From: Carya illinoinensis
Taxonomy: Eukaryota; Streptophyta; Magnoliopsida; Fagales; Juglandaceae
Assembly (NCBI RefSeq): GCF_018687715.1
Contig: NC_056760.1
Span: 38,702,001 to 38,766,000, forward strand
Length of the DNA stretch: 64,000 nucleotides
Direction of reading: 5' to 3'
A program made the translations under genes and the position numbers. Each line of letters begins with the position of its first letter. Positions within the stretch are counted from its first letter, which is position 1. Below the pieces are notes generated by a model that saw nothing but the letters and a program-made list of their open reading frames with translations, searched no databases and was not told the DNA's origin. Shown in pieces: positions 24,891 to 37,508 of the stretch.

Positions 24891-26985
24891 TATTGACAAT
24901 CCCCCTTTGAAACGATTCGGCTGTTTTTGGCCATTTAACAGCTCCCAATAAAAACAAGCCACGTATAAAGTTCTACACTAAACAAAGCTGGTCTGATCTG
25001 ATAAAACCATATGATAAAACCATAGCGACGCCGACGAGAACATGAAGCAGCTCGACATTTTGTACTATTCTTGATATTTCACAAAATATCCCCCCACTTC
25101 ATTAGTAAAAATCTTTAATATTTTTAGAGGACCATTCCAATAAGAGGGTTCAATATATAAAAATGATCTATAATATATTAAATATTAAAAAATTTAGAAT
25201 TTAGGCCCAACATGAACTCAAAAGTCACGATGGTTAAAAAAAATTTAAAAAGAGACATACATAACGTCACTTTTAATGGAAGTATAAAAATAACAAGAAG
25301 TGATAAGATTATTCAAAATCTTAAATCTTGACTATTCTAATAAATCTTGGATGAGATATATATGATAAACGAGTCTATATATACAGGTAATCTTTAAAGT
25401 TTAAAAGGATAATATTTTTGAATTGATTTTAACATTGGAGTGTTTGCAGGAGGAGCCCTCTCGAATTTCATATAAAAAGAACGGCTGAATTATAAGAGAT
25501 TAGAAGTGAGACACGAACAATTTCACAAAAATATTATCACCATTACAACCTCTACAGCTTTTGCGGTTCAGTTTTTAGGCACTATTGCGAGAAAAAGCTC
25601 TTGTTGGAGTTATTGATGCTTATCATTGTTCTGAACCTTATTTAGCTTCGATTAGACTTTTGATTTTATTGATGAAGCTAAAAGATTTGGGGGGGTGGTG
25701 TTTGGTTCACTGCTTAGTGAGAAAATCTAGAAGTTTGAGTTTTCCTACCCTATCTAGGCTACTCACTTTCAGGGTCATCTTCTTGCCCATGGTTTTTGCC
25801 CACCATTTGTTCTAAATAGAAGGAGTTGGCCGACGATTTTTGCACTGGGAGAGGATGAGGGTCAGCGGGAGAGGGAGAAGGTAGGGGGGGTTCGAGGGAA
25901 ATTTTAATTTTTTCAGCTTGCTTATAAGCTATTATGCAGGCATATGGGTTGAGAAGTGGGAGCCCAACGTGACAAACATTCATTGGAGGGCTATTATTTG
26001 AGAAAAATCAAACTGACTGGTGGGAAGGTTTTCTCACATATTAATTGCGTTTACTTTTCAATAAAGATGGTTCATAATTTCAAGCTCTACTCTAAGTCTA
26101 GATTGTTGAACTATACTAACAAATACTTAATCAATGCACCTATAGTTTAGTTATTTACACAATCAATGCACCTAAATTTTAGTTGTTTGTCATTCTCACC
26201 ATAGTTTTTTCCCACTTCCACAAATCAATCAATTCATGATTTGTAACAATAATAAAAAGCTGTCGGTGTCGGTGGTGAACACACACATTAAAGAAAGCAC
26301 CACCGATGCATGCTTGTTCGTCTTCTATTGTAACAAAAAATATATATATATATAAAAGTCTGTCACGTTAATTAGTATTAGAGATAAAATTAAATTAAAG
26401 ATGTTATCTTTAACCATTAGTATAAAAAATAATTAATATATTTTAACTTGATTATAAAAAATCAAGGCCCGTCCAACCAACACGCTAGGTCTGAAAGGGT
26501 AATGGGCAGTACTATGGTTGACTCTGAAGGCCCACAAATTTTGGGCCTTCAAAATTAAGGAATCTGCTCCGTTCCTTTTGTTCTAGGCTACTCGTGGCTC
26601 TGCATCCACGTGATGGGCCCATTCATCAAACGTGCCAATGGAATTGCCAACGTTTTTATCGAAGTTAGTTAAACAATCAAATCTTGATAGCTTGCAAATT
26701 TAAAACTTAGGGTGTAATTTAATTTCAGTAATTTAAGTGCAAATTGGGAAAAAAAATTATGGCAAGAACATTATTGGATTTTATTTATTTTATGGAAACT
26801 GATATTCCTATTGACAAAATGTACCGACCAGTGTTTTTTTTTTTTAAAAAAAAAAATTGTATTTATTTTTTAATATTAAAAAAAACTGACACAAATGATT
26901 TAGAAAAAAAAAAGAAAAATAATCTATACTGTGAGTACTGAATTGGTACCTTTTTATCGGTGGCTCTAGCAGCATCCTAAGCCGT
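24891..26985. other. Spacer without a supported gene
   Basis: AT-rich sequence. A CATATAAAAAG word at about 25469 and open frames at 25585-25815 and 25956-26150 have no recognisable protein similarity. A direct repeat containing CAATCAATGCACCTA appears at about 26132 and 26161. I see nothing else that I can name. Confidence 0.4.
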
Positions 26986-26989
26986 TTGA

Positions 26990-27190
26990 ATTAAGAAAAC
27001 ACTTTTAACTCATCTCATCTCATTATTACAATTTTTTCAAATTCGCACACAAAATATAATAAACAATTCAACTTTTTCAAATTTTAAAATAATAATAATA
27101 TTAAAAATAATATTTTAACAATATTTTATTTAACTTTCATCTAAAACTATCTCATCTCATCTCAATATTCTATTTCAACTCACGCAAACT
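26990..27190 (+). mobile_element. AT-rich MITE, family D, best-preserved copy
   Basis: The left end is CTCATCTCATCTCATTATTA and the right end CTATCTCATCTCATCTCAAT. Between them is the shared core (AAATATAATAAACAATTCAA, then AAAATAATAATAATATTAAA). The mirrored TCTCATCTCAT ends suggest a DNA-transposon MITE, although the motif occurs in the same orientation at both ends. Confidence 0.6.
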
Positions 27191-28067
27191 CCTTTGCCGC
27201 AGCAGTCCCATGCCATAAACATTTTGATATGCCTTTGTAGTAATGTCCCAGCAACTTGTGCCAACTCAAAACATATAATGTAAAATCAACGTCTAATGAT
27301 GAATGGGCCCACTTTCTTGCATTCATTGATGCAATTTGCAAACAGTAGGCCAGCTTCTCCTAAAATCACAATATTCTTATTCTAGTCTATCCTATTGATC
27401 TTTCCTCCATATCTGTGATTCACCATGACAATATTCCAGTCTATCGTATTGACAAAGCTTTTTTCTCTTTTGTAGACAAGTCGTATTCCTCCTACTAATT
27501 GTGTGTACGTATGCGGTATATGACTTCGATAACTTGTACAACTCTTTGCATTAATTAATTAACTATCAAAGCAATACCAGGTCTTGTACATTGAATATCA
27601 TACGCAATTTGCTTGACATTGCGTCCTTCAAATTCAGGATAAATAACAGTATTAGTCATTCTACTCCGTCGTATTACGAAATGATTAAACGAGTCAAAGT
27701 ACTCTGCTTAACGATGGTTAGCGTGTATTTCATGGTATTATACTTGTGCATCTCTTTCACATTAGTAAAGGTCGAAGTATTCCCAGTCTTGCATGTTAAA
27801 TTATAAGACACAAAGTAGCACGACACCCCAACCTTTTGTTCTGTGTTTGCATGTTGATTATGACTCCAGTGACAAAGATGTCCATTGAAACACAGGGAGT
27901 GAACACTGAGTTGGAGCCAAAAGAAAATGACAATTTGTGGGGGATAAAATAATTAATCAGAAAGAAACACCTACATCATCTACAGAATCATGATATTGGG
28001 GCATGGGAAGGTTAGGATCCCAAATACATGATCTCTTTAATTTGTCATATTGGTGATAAACTATGAA
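27191..28067. other. Spacer and probable 3' UTR of the HAD hydrolase gene
   Basis: No gene was seen on either strand. The last 150 nt or so before 28068 are probably the 3' UTR of the minus-strand gene. The open frame at 27591-27806 has no recognisable domain. Confidence 0.45.
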
Positions 28068-29702
28068 CTAAGCTGTCACAGAAGTCTCCACTGCAACCTT
28101 GCCAGGGTAGGCAACTTCTGATTTCATCTCAGCCTCCAAGAGCTCTGGTATTGCTTCCCTAATGTTGTGGATGCTTTCTAAAGCGTAATCTGCACCTTTA
28201 ACTCTCTGGGAATTGCCAACCTGCAAAACAGAGTTGACACAATAGGATATGGGGTTAGTTGTTATAACAACAAAGCAAAGAGTCATCTTGTTAAGGGTAG
28301 AGAATTCCCAATGACATACCAACACAGTATGAAGACCCACACGTTTTCCAGCTTGTATGTTTCGAACACTGTCCTCAAAGAACAACTGAAAGAGCAAGCA
28401 TATCAATGATAAAGGAAATGTTAGTAAAGAGTTCATCATCGAAAGAAAGTCAAAAGATGATCCTGAAGTTCTTAAAGATAATCTTCTTACAGTTCTCTGA
28501 GCATTTATGTTGGCTATTTTGAGAGCTTTTTCTATGGCATCTTCTGATGGTTTGCAGACAATGGGTGATTTTGGTAATGCCAAACCAAGGTTAGGCTGAG
28601 CAAAATGCCCAATGATGTCAAATATATCAGAGCTACTGCTAGTGTTTGTGGAAGGAACATCAGCACTAGCAGCAGAAGTATTGTTTAATCCCACAAACTC
28701 AATGTCATCTTCATCATCTGAAACAGCACTTTTGTGAATGGGATTCAAAGTCTCAAAGCAGATGATCCCCTCAAAACAGTCTTCTAATCCAAGCTTGTGG
28801 AGTACTTTGGCTGCGTGGACTCTGTCTGCATTTGTGAAAATCTATTTGCAAAACAGAAAGAAAGATCAATAAGAATACAGTCACGCTTATTTCCTTTGCT
28901 AGGGTACCCATTTGGTTAATCAGTTACTTACAACTTTACGGTAAGGCAGGCTCAGCAAACGACTTCTCAGAACAGGGTCGGGTTTTAAGTTCTCATATGG
29001 TAATCTCCCATGAACGAAACTGTTACAGATGAAAGCGAAAGGTCAATCACCTTTATAAAGAGCACACAAGCACAGTAAAAGATGACAATCCTTCAAGATC
29101 AACACCACAAGAGACCAACAGGTAAAAAGAAAGGGAGACAAGAAAAAGCCAAAGAAGAGGAATTTCCATACCTGTGATATTCATCATAGTCAAAATCATA
29201 GCCAATTGCCTGCAAAAAGAGAATCCCATAAAACATAATTTATCGGTATGCTCAGGTTATTCCAATGATAAAATTTCTTAATCAATCAAATCCATACCCT
29301 AAGACCAGCCATTGTTGTTCCATAGTTCTTGTACAGAAGGTTGCACAAGTCAGGGATTTTGCTCTTATCTATGCCAAGTTTTTCGACCATATAATCTACA
29401 ACAAGGGCATCATCCATATACACATTAGAAATGCATAATTGGCATGTATAAGATAGAAATCGAAGAAATTAACTACCTTTTGGACTTACCTTTTATATTC
29501 TGGAGGCATGCTGCGGCAATACCAGAACTAAGAGGATACAAAGTGTCATCCAGATCTGCAAGTTTCGAACATATAGTCACAAAATCATTCCAAGAGCCAA
29601 TTGAGACTAGCACTCAAAATCTGCAGTATAAAATAGCATACCAAACAGAAGGCATTCATATTTGGGCCTCTGACCCTGTCTGTAGCAGTCCTCGAATCCC
29701 AT
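28068..29702 (-). CDS. HAD-family pyrimidine 5'-nucleotidase / SDT1-like hydrolase
   Basis: Haloacid dehalogenase subfamily IA phosphatase. Plant and yeast relatives (SDT1/PHM8 type) dephosphorylate pyrimidine nucleotides. Eight coding exons on the minus strand: 29702-29642, 29555-29490, 29395-29298, 29209-29172, 29019-28932, 28841-28491, 28385-28320 and 28220-28068. They total 921 nt and encode 306 aa, all GT..AG. Catalytic motif I is FDLDDTL at 20-26 (nucleophile D21, acid/base D23). Motif II lies at IFTNAD (from 118). Motif III is the lysine of CKPS. Motif IV is FFEDSVRN at about 236, with the acidic pair intact. A Ser/Thr/Asp-rich loop of roughly 45 residues sits before the CKPS block. 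The start MGFEDCYRQGQRPKYECLLF matches relatives. All catalytic residues are present, so it should be active. Confidence 0.94.
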
Positions 29703-30930
29703 TTTTTATCAGAAGCCCTTGAGCAAAGAACAAAAACAAGTGAACACTAAGCTCCACGATAACTTAAACCCACCAAAGTTTAAATGCAAATTCATTTTGA
29801 GTTTCAAACGACAAACTTTCTTGGCTTTAAACCAATTAAAGGCTCCTATTGACGCAGATTACCACAATGTGAAGAAAAGTCTATTCAGGTTAAGAATTTG
29901 TAAAGTTTCTGAATGAACAAGCCACAGCCACTAGTACATCTTGAATCAAGAACAGGGGGACCAGCGACTTTATGTGGTTAGAAAACCTAAATGGAACGTC
30001 CAAAAGCTCAAGTTCCATTATCAAACAACTAGCTGGCAACAAATATTAGCTGTGCCCAACAAAGACAAAGCCGCAAAGGCATAAATACACCATCGGGTTC
30101 TCTGAACAAAGTTCATGTGATTTAGCAAACCCTTTCCACCGTGTGTTTTACCTTTAAGAACCAAATACAACTCACAAGACACAAACTCTTCCGGCCTAAC
30201 TAAAAAGAGGCTGCATATTGAAACGAAAAACTAGTTCACTTTCTTCTACGAGACTCCAACTGTTCATTTGCATAAAGTCGAAGATATATAAAAGAATATG
30301 GAAATTAGAAAAGGAACTTGAACGAAACATTTCTTTTTTCAATGAATGAATCACAATATCACTTGTCGGGCCTAAAAAACTGTTATAGGAATAAAACTAA
30401 AACCAACCTTTAATTACGTTAGATAGATTAAAACGGGTTCACTTGCAAAGCAAATCAAAGTGTAGTTCACTTTGCAGCAAAGTATAAACTTTTTGCCCCT
30501 TGATTTCGAGACAAAACCCAGCATTAACAAAAGTTGAAAGCGCTGAAATTGGAACAGTAACACAAAGACAAAAAAACAAAGCAAAGCAAAACAAAACAAA
30601 GCTCTTTAACCAAAAGAAGACAACATGGCCTAGATAACCATTCATTGCTACAGAATTCAAAGACCCCAGAAACCAAAACCATGTAACCCAAATTCGCAGA
30701 ACCCAAATCGAATATGCTTTCATGCATTGTGATAATGCCAGGGGAAACTAAAATGCAAGAAAAGAAAAACATCACGGAGTCCAAATAAAGACTTACCAAA
30801 AACTCGAAATGATCACAGGAAGGAAAAGGGGGAAAAAAAAAACGAAAAGGAAAGGAGGGGGTATTCGCGAAGGGCAAAGAGAGAAATGCAAAGAGAATGT
30901 GATGCAGGAAGGAGGAGGAAGTGGGAGGAG
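29703..30930 (-). other. Leader region and probable long 5' UTR intron of the HAD gene
   Basis: Between the start codon and the TATA-like site lies about 1.2 kb without a supported coding exon. The DNA next to the promoter is purine-rich on the plus strand, i.e. a CT-rich leader on the gene strand, as in other leaders here. A spliced 5' UTR is likely but the exact junctions were not resolved. Open frames around 30414-30877 are probably leader or intron sequence. Confidence 0.5.
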
Positions 30931-30953
30931 GAAGAAATGGGAGGAGAGGTGGG

Positions 30954-30961
30954 TTTAAATA
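30954..30961 (-). promoter_or_regulatory. TATA-like box for the HAD hydrolase gene
   Basis: On the minus strand the sequence reads CCTATTTAAACCC, about 30 nt before a CT-rich leader. Its position and sequence fit a plant TATA element, with transcription starting near 30925. This is inference from spacing. Confidence 0.55.
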
Positions 30962-33394
30962 GGCAGAAACCGTTGCTTCTTGAGCACTTCTCTGAATTGA
31001 AAATTAATTAATTTAGTTATTTAACCACGTTTAATTAATTAAAATTCAAAACAAATAATTTAAGAAAGTGACAGGAAAGCCACTGTTTCAAAGGTCACAA
31101 AGTTCAAAACACCGTGTAAAATTGTACTTCTGCTACACCGATTGGCTGTGTACACAAAATTCCCGTCTTGCCTAACTGTACAACGCCTGTTCACATTGTT
31201 TTTTTTTTTTTAATCTAATTCCAATTAAAAATGACTTTTTTAACCTTTTTTTTTTAATTTCCTGGAGATGGTTCTCTAAAATTTTATAGGGATCAATCAT
31301 TGTTTATATTAATGAAGATTCACGTTTTATTTGTTAATATTTATTAGGCATAAAATATCATTAATGTGTAACTCATTATTTATATATTTTTTCTCCCATG
31401 GCAAAGATATTTGTATTATATAAATGATTCAAGTTACAAATGATGGAGGCTAGGTGTCCCACAATCATAATATATAACACAAATGATTTCAAGTATTCTT
31501 GACCAATTAACTACTATATAATACTACTAAGAGGGAGTGCGAGTATACCCGCGCTAATAAACTGGATCCTATCAGAATTTCACACAATTAAGCATGCTTG
31601 AGCAAAAGTAGTACTAAGATGGATGATCTACTGGGAAGTCTTTATATTCCACTCCTTATTTTATTTTAACTATCAAGATGGTAGTCTAGTTGGTATGAAC
31701 TGATATTTCTTAATTTTAAAGTTAAAAATTAAGATGTAAATTAAAATTACTTGTAGTAATAAAGTCTGATTTTTGAGTAATGAGGTGAGACTTTGGATCA
31801 GATGGATATTTTGGAAATGTTGTGATGATAAATTTACCCTTAAAACAGTAGCTATAGCTTAAATTGGATTTTATAGCGGGGAAGAGCTCCTATAGTTATA
31901 CTTGATCAGGCAGAATTGCTATGCTGATCACCCTATCTCTCTTTTTTTTTTTTAAGATTAAAAATAAAAAATAAATACTAAGAGGCCACTTTAATAGTGG
32001 TTAGAGTTGGAAGTCTAATTAAACGATTGTTTTCGACGTCCAAAGAGGCCACCGTGTGATATAGATGAGTTGCAGCAATTGAAGAAGATCTCTAATCCCA
32101 CGGTCGTAGGTAGAAAAACTTGCGTTGAAAATAACTTTAAATATAATAGAAACCCATTACGTGATATGCTGTATAAATTATCTCGATTGCTTAAATTGGG
32201 GACAATAAATTCAACAAGGGAAAAATATTATATTTCAAACAAGCAAGAAGGGACTAGAGAAGGTATATATGCCTATGATGAATATGACCTATTTGACATG
32301 TTGAAAAGTCATTTTATAAAATAGACAGTTGTGCAAAAATAATTTAAGAGAAAGCCCATGAAACTTTGTTGCAATAATTTCAAATCAACTTAGGAATTAG
32401 AACAAGTGAACTGCTACATATGTAGAAAGATTATACAGAGTAAATTTATAAATTTATGTGATTTCATAAAATCCGTTAAATATACTTTATAATAAAATGA
32501 ACTTTATAATCTAAAATACCATATCAAGTTACATCTGTTTATAAATTTGTATAATTTTTTTATGACTAAAATATTTTCCTTAAAACAAATGATGATGAAA
32601 TAGAGGGAGAGAGCTAGTGAGGGGCATTATGGTCCTCAGATGAATAGCTATGGGTTCCAAACCTAATACATCTGGACACAGCTGGAAACATGGTAGATCT
32701 AGATTGGCATCTAGCATATGATATTTTTGATCAAGCCTTTTTATAGGGATAAAAATAGCATTAATGTGCCCAAGAAGAGGAGGCTTACTAGGTGTGGGTG
32801 ATAGAGGACAAAAGTGAAAGAAAGAAAGAGAGAAAGAAAGAAAGAATGTGATAAATTGGTAATTGATCAGGGGTTCACCAAACAAAGGAACGTGTCAACA
32901 TTGATTTTGCTTTTTAAGTAGAGTTCAACATCCAAGGCAGTCCAAAGACGAAATGATAACATATCCTCTCAAATCTTGAAACTATGTGCTATAAAAAAGA
33001 TAAATGTTCATCTTCTTTCATCTTAAATTGTGTTATTTTTAAATTGATTGCTAGCCTCATTTTAAATGACAAAATCTTTTATTTAATTATTTATTTATAT
33101 AAATAATTTTTTTTTGTGATTATTACTCTTTGAATTACTTATTACCTTAAAAATAAATAAATTTAAGTTGATGGTGGTTAATTTCAACACTTGGTCAATA
33201 TTTTTTTAACATTTTTCAATGATGAATATTTTGGCCTTTCAAAACTCTCTGCATGGTGCCAAATATTCAATTATTAATATGATTTTTTTTTCTTTTCTTT
33301 TTTTCTCCCTTGGTTGGTACAGCTCTTCATTTGTTATTTGTTTGTTTTCTTCCTAGGTCCGTATTTTGAATTATTTTCTATTCAATTAAAGCAA
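30962..33394. other. AT-rich spacer with MITE remnants
   Basis: No supported gene. A family B MITE lies at about 32415-32575. The (GAAA)n-like run at 32816-32847 (AAAGAAAGAGAGAAAGAAAG) is a microsatellite. The frame at 32070-32324 has no recognisable domain. Confidence 0.45.
32415..32575. mobile_element. MITE, family B
   Basis: The left arm AGATTATACAGAGTAAATTT...TTTATGTGATTT is mirrored by the right arm TTATAAATTTGTATAATTTT. The core AAAATCCGTTAAATATACTT resembles the AACGAATCATATAAAATCAC part of the copy at 38615. Boundaries are approximate. Confidence 0.5.
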
Positions 33395-33690
33395 CACGCT
33401 ATGAGAGTTAAGTTAAGTTTTTTATGAATAGTAATGAGTTGAGATGGTGGAGTAAGTTTTATAGGACCTATCAGTTTAAATGTATTTATCGAAAGTTGAA
33501 AAAAATTATAGATTCCGTATATATAAAGAGATGTTGAATTAAAAAAAGTTGTGAGTCCTATATATAAAGAGGTTTTGAATTGAAATAAGTTTAATAATTT
33601 GAGAGCTGAGTGTTTAGATATTTGACTTAACTTAAAATTAGACTAAATTGAATTGATTTCAGTTGAATCTAAATTCTAAACAGGACCTAA
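33395..33690. mobile_element. MITE, family C (GAATAGTARTGAGTTGAGATGG core)
   Basis: Contains GAATAGTAATGAGTTGAGAT, GAAAGTTGAAAAAAATTATA and a terminal TAAATTCTAAACAGGACCTA. These are shared, in the same order and orientation, with the longer copy at 53085-53655. It is probably a non-autonomous DNA element. No coding capacity. Confidence 0.65.
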
Positions 33691-34539
33691 TTTCTCTCTT
33701 TTTAGAATGATCAATTACATCCACAAAATCAATAAAAATCTACCAAATATCATAATGTTGAACCGACAATAATGAAGCTGATTTCTCAAGTATAAAATAT
33801 ATACGTATCAATGATCTAATTTCATTTCTAGCAGCTTCTTAAGATCCTAGCAACTTGCCAATTCAATATGCATATAATACCAAAATATGCACTCAAGAGT
33901 CAAGACCACTCTTTCCAATGTTGTGGGTTGGTGTTTTCATTGCAATATAATAATGATATATTAATGCTTGTTTAACAAGCAAGGTGTTTGCTAATGTATA
34001 AATTAACTAATGCACGTATTTTGTCGTTGCGTTTTAAAGAACTCATGGTTACGAAGAGAGTTCCAGATCTATTCATGCGACAAACGTGAAGTCATCGACA
34101 AACTCGTGTTGATGCTACTTGGCTTGATCTGTCAATTTTGCCACGCTGCTTGCACGCTTGTGAAGATGTGCGAATGCATTTATGTACGTACACATATAAG
34201 AGAGAAGGAGCCACTTCCCACTATTATAGTGAAAATGACTAACCTACTAATGTAGACCACAGCACAACTGGATTCTCATTATATTATATACTTGGGAATA
34301 AATAATTGGAGCCCTGAGACCACCTTGTGGAAAAAAGGGATCACCGGCCAAGTTATTCCAATAATTTTCTGGAGCAAGTACTTTTCTACCACTCGAAGAG
34401 AGATAGACAAAACAATAAGATACCGACATTACAATACTTAACATTGAATTTCATATTGCCTATAGACAACGTACACCATATGTCGTGTTTCATGAAATTC
34501 ACATATTATGTATGTCTTTTTTATTCAAAGATTAATATT

Positions 34540-34705
34540 ACATATAGTTGTGAAGTGTGTACGTATTATACAGTCTCTTTAAAAAAGAGTGAGATCTGCT
34601 GTAAAAAATAATTTTCTTTTCATATAGATTCTATATTTATTTTTTTTTTTTAAAATGATTATACGATACTTATACACTCATAACTGCAAGCATCATTTTT
34701 TTTGT
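34540..34705. mobile_element. MITE, family A
   Basis: ATAGTTGTGAAGTGTGTACG at the left and ATTATACGATACTTATACAC with ACTGCAAGCATCATTTTTTT at the right. Internal AGTGAGATCTGCTGTAAAAA matches the GAGATTCACTATTAAAAAAT block of the copy at 55765. Confidence 0.6.
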
Positions 34706-35234
34706 TTAAATCATGTAAAAAAATGTTTGGGCGGAAAATTATATGAGATAAAAAGGAAATAGATGAATGAAGGGGATGTAGATTCTAATTTGTTTAAGCA
34801 TTCTTTCTCGTTCACAATAATTTAAAGGAAAGATGGTTACGTTTTTGGAGAAAGAAAATAAAAATATTATGGTGGTAAGGTGGGTTAGCTGAGTCCGGGA
34901 AAGCACCATTTCTAACTCTTTCCCTCAATTATTTCAGTTTTCAAACGCCTGGGCTGGCTATGACTATGACCCATATATTATCATATTCCTATAAAATACA
35001 ATTACTATTGTTATTATTATTACAATACTGATGCAATTGTTTTTTGGGAAAACCCCCCTGCAGATTCATCAGTGGCGGGGTTGGCTCACTAGGAAAGCTA
35101 CACCATCGGAGATTGTACACTCTGATCTGGCAAACCAGTCAGGTTGGCTCTAAAATAGTATCTGGTTTTTGAGTTTCTACCATTTTTGTTATTTGAAAAT
35201 CTCCGCTTCTCTGTAAATAAAAAAAAGTTATGTT

Positions 35235-35380
35235 ATATATAATTATTTTTATATATTTTTTATATATTTTATTAATATGATTGATCAAAATAATTTTAAA
35301 AAAATGGCATAGTCAATCATATTAATAGAATGTACAAAAATACGTAAAAGGGAATATATATAAAATTTTTGTTAAAAAAA
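35235..35380. mobile_element. Palindromic AT-rich MITE-like sequence
   Basis: TATTTTATTAATATGATTGA on the left is mirrored by GTCAATCATATTAATAGAAT on the right, within an AT-rich hairpin-forming unit of about 145 bp. It looks like a small foldback element. No target duplication resolved. Confidence 0.45.
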
Positions 35381-35526
35381 AATGATTTAGACAATATATA
35401 TACTTATTTGGCATTCAAGTGTTGTCAATTTTTCATTTAAGTGTTGTCAATTTTGCTGCTACATAAAGCATGAAACAATGGCTCCTTTTAACAAACATCA
35501 TCTAAGATTAATAAAAAGACAACAGA

Positions 35527-35572
35527 AAAGGACAGCCTCACTATTATTGAAGGACAGCCTCACTATTATTGT
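35527..35572 (+). repeat. Perfect 23-bp tandem duplication
   Basis: Two adjacent copies of a unit containing GGACAGCCTCACTATTATTG occur back to back. Their identity suggests a recent slippage event. It has no gene context. Confidence 0.8.
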
Positions 35573-36313
35573 AAGATAAGTATCGTTGGCAACTTTGAAG
35601 CTTGGCTTCGTTTCTCGCACGTGAATTATCCTATACATTGATTGCACTCTCATGATCTTATTCTCGTTACATTACGTTAATATAATATTATTTATCAACC
35701 ATTTAGAAGAATATTGTTAACAATAATTAACAAATTTAAGCGTTGTTATACACTACCATATCAACTCACTCCTATTAAAATACGTAAGATAATTATATAT
35801 TATAGAGCATTTTTCTTTTGGAGTAGAAACATTCAACCATGTCCTACCATCACTTCTCCTCGATGATAATTGGACACTAAAGAATATTTTTATTGGCACT
35901 AGATGTTTGAGACAATATTCCGACTAATTTCAGAGTGCACATGCTCTTGATAAGGAAGTTTTTATAAAAATAATTCAAAGAAAAAAATCCTCCAATACTA
36001 TAATATCTAGAGATTTTTTGTATCTAGAAAAATTGGAACCATAGATCTAAAAAGAACATACTTCCAAACCTAAGGCTTTTATCCCAATCCTAATCGACAA
36101 ATTCAATAACCACACAAATGATTGTCAAATATTAGTTACTCTTTAAGACTATTCCTTTGTTTGCTTTACAGCAAGGAGGCCAATAATGCTTGATATCATG
36201 GGCAAGCTTTTACTCTCAAAAGAAGGTGAAATTTGGCCAGAATGATTTTAAAGCTTGCGTGCTGAATGACTGACCCCATTGCCAAACAAAATTCAGTCCC
36301 ATCATTCCATCAC

Positions 36314-36328
36314 AAGTAAGTTGGCACG
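36314..36328 (+). repeat. Left target-site duplication of the retroposon
   Basis: AAGTAAGTTGGCACG here is identical to 37891-37905 directly after the poly(A) tail. A 15-bp flanking repeat is typical of LINE-machinery integration. Confidence 0.9.
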
Positions 36329-36380
36329 TAGAAAATTCACCTAGTAAAGAGGTCTACAACTGCTAGCCAAGAATGGGTAA

Positions 36381-36501
36381 GCCGTTCTATCCTCTCTCTA
36401 GGTAAAAGAAATTAGGTAACCGTCCGAGGGAGGGAGGAGCCGCCGTTCTATCCTCTCTCTAGGTAAAAGAAATTAGGTAACCGTCCGAGGGAGGTGGAGC
36501 T
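36381..36501 (+). repeat. Two tandem 61-bp units at the retroposon 5' end
   Basis: Both copies begin GCCGTTCTATCCTCTCTCTA and contain AAATTAGGTAACCGTCCGAG. They start at 36381 and 36442 and are almost identical. Repeated 5' monomers carry promoter function in some animal L1 elements; a similar role here is speculation. Confidence 0.85.
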
Positions 36502-37508
36502 TCGGCTCCTCCCTCCCTCCCCCCCAACCTTTTCTGTTTTCATTTCTGTTTTTCAATGCTTTTCTTCCTGAAATAAGATCGGCTCCAGAGGCCTCCACCA
36601 GAGGCTGTGACCCGAGACCTTTACTTCTTTTTTTACACCCAGCTGGGCGGAGAGGTTTTCTTTTGGGGTGGAGGTTCTCGGTTTCGTTTTTGGGCGAGAT
36701 CCCTGACTGTTTTGTATAGTCTTCTGTGGGATGTTCCTCAGAGGGTTACAACCTGAGTTTGAATCGGGTGACTTGCTCCTGGAGATGATGTTTTTGCTTG
36801 TTGGCTTGGGGTGCTTCCCGCTGGGTTAAGGATCTCTGTTTTATCCATGGAAAACAGAGGGTTGGTTTTCGGGTTGTAAGCCGAGCTGCATGGAGGTTTT
36901 AAAGGGGTTGGGGTGGAGTCCGGATGCTTCTCATGGTGGTTACTCTTTTGGTTGGTGGCGGAAACCGGGTGTCGCAGTGTTAGATGGTTTTTCTAAGTTC
37001 TTCTTTATTTGCGTTTTTGGTTGTTAGATCTGTTTAGATCTGGTGTTTTGATTGGGGGTTGGGAATAAGCCTCGGTTTTTTCGTCTCTGTGTGGTTTTGG
37101 ATTTGGCTCTGTGTCCGTTTAGTCTAGCTGAAGTATTTTGGTGGTTGTGGCCAGGCGACGGAGACGGTGATGTAATCCTTGTGCAGGGAGTACGCCGCAT
37201 CCTCCACGGAGCGGCAAAAGAACTTTCTGTCGAAACCTGTAGGGATGAAGGGCTGAGCAGGAGCCGGGCGGGGGAAGGATGCAGAGGCTTGTGGGGAGGA
37301 AGATGGGCGGCGGTGGCTTGTGTTGAGATGAAACCCTAATAGGGTTGGGCCCCCATGGTCCTACGGGCTGGATCTTTAGCTCGGGTAGGGCCTTTAGTTC
37401 AGGTTGGGCCTTTAGTTCAGGTTGGGCCTTTTTGTTTTTCCAGCCCCTTAGTTTTATTTTGTAGTAAATCTGCTTTAGTTTTTTATAAATAATAAAATAG
37501 GCTTCTGT

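Noticed and set aside
25585..26150. Possible small gene with an upstream TATA-like word
   Set aside because: The encoded peptides have no recognisable family and no supporting splice structure.
31681..31790. tRNA-like start GGTAGTCTAGTTGGTATGAA
   Set aside because: It resembles a box A, but there is no box B at the right distance and no acceptor stem.
34247..34444. Minus-strand frame with an APENYWNNLAGDPFFPQGG-like peptide
   Set aside because: It briefly suggested a BURP-type protein, but the defining cysteine-histidine repeats are absent and no adjoining exon was found.
37052..37339. 95-aa frame inside the retroposon
   Set aside because: It starts with TTG, has no domain, and lies in a GC-rich insert where long frames arise by chance.
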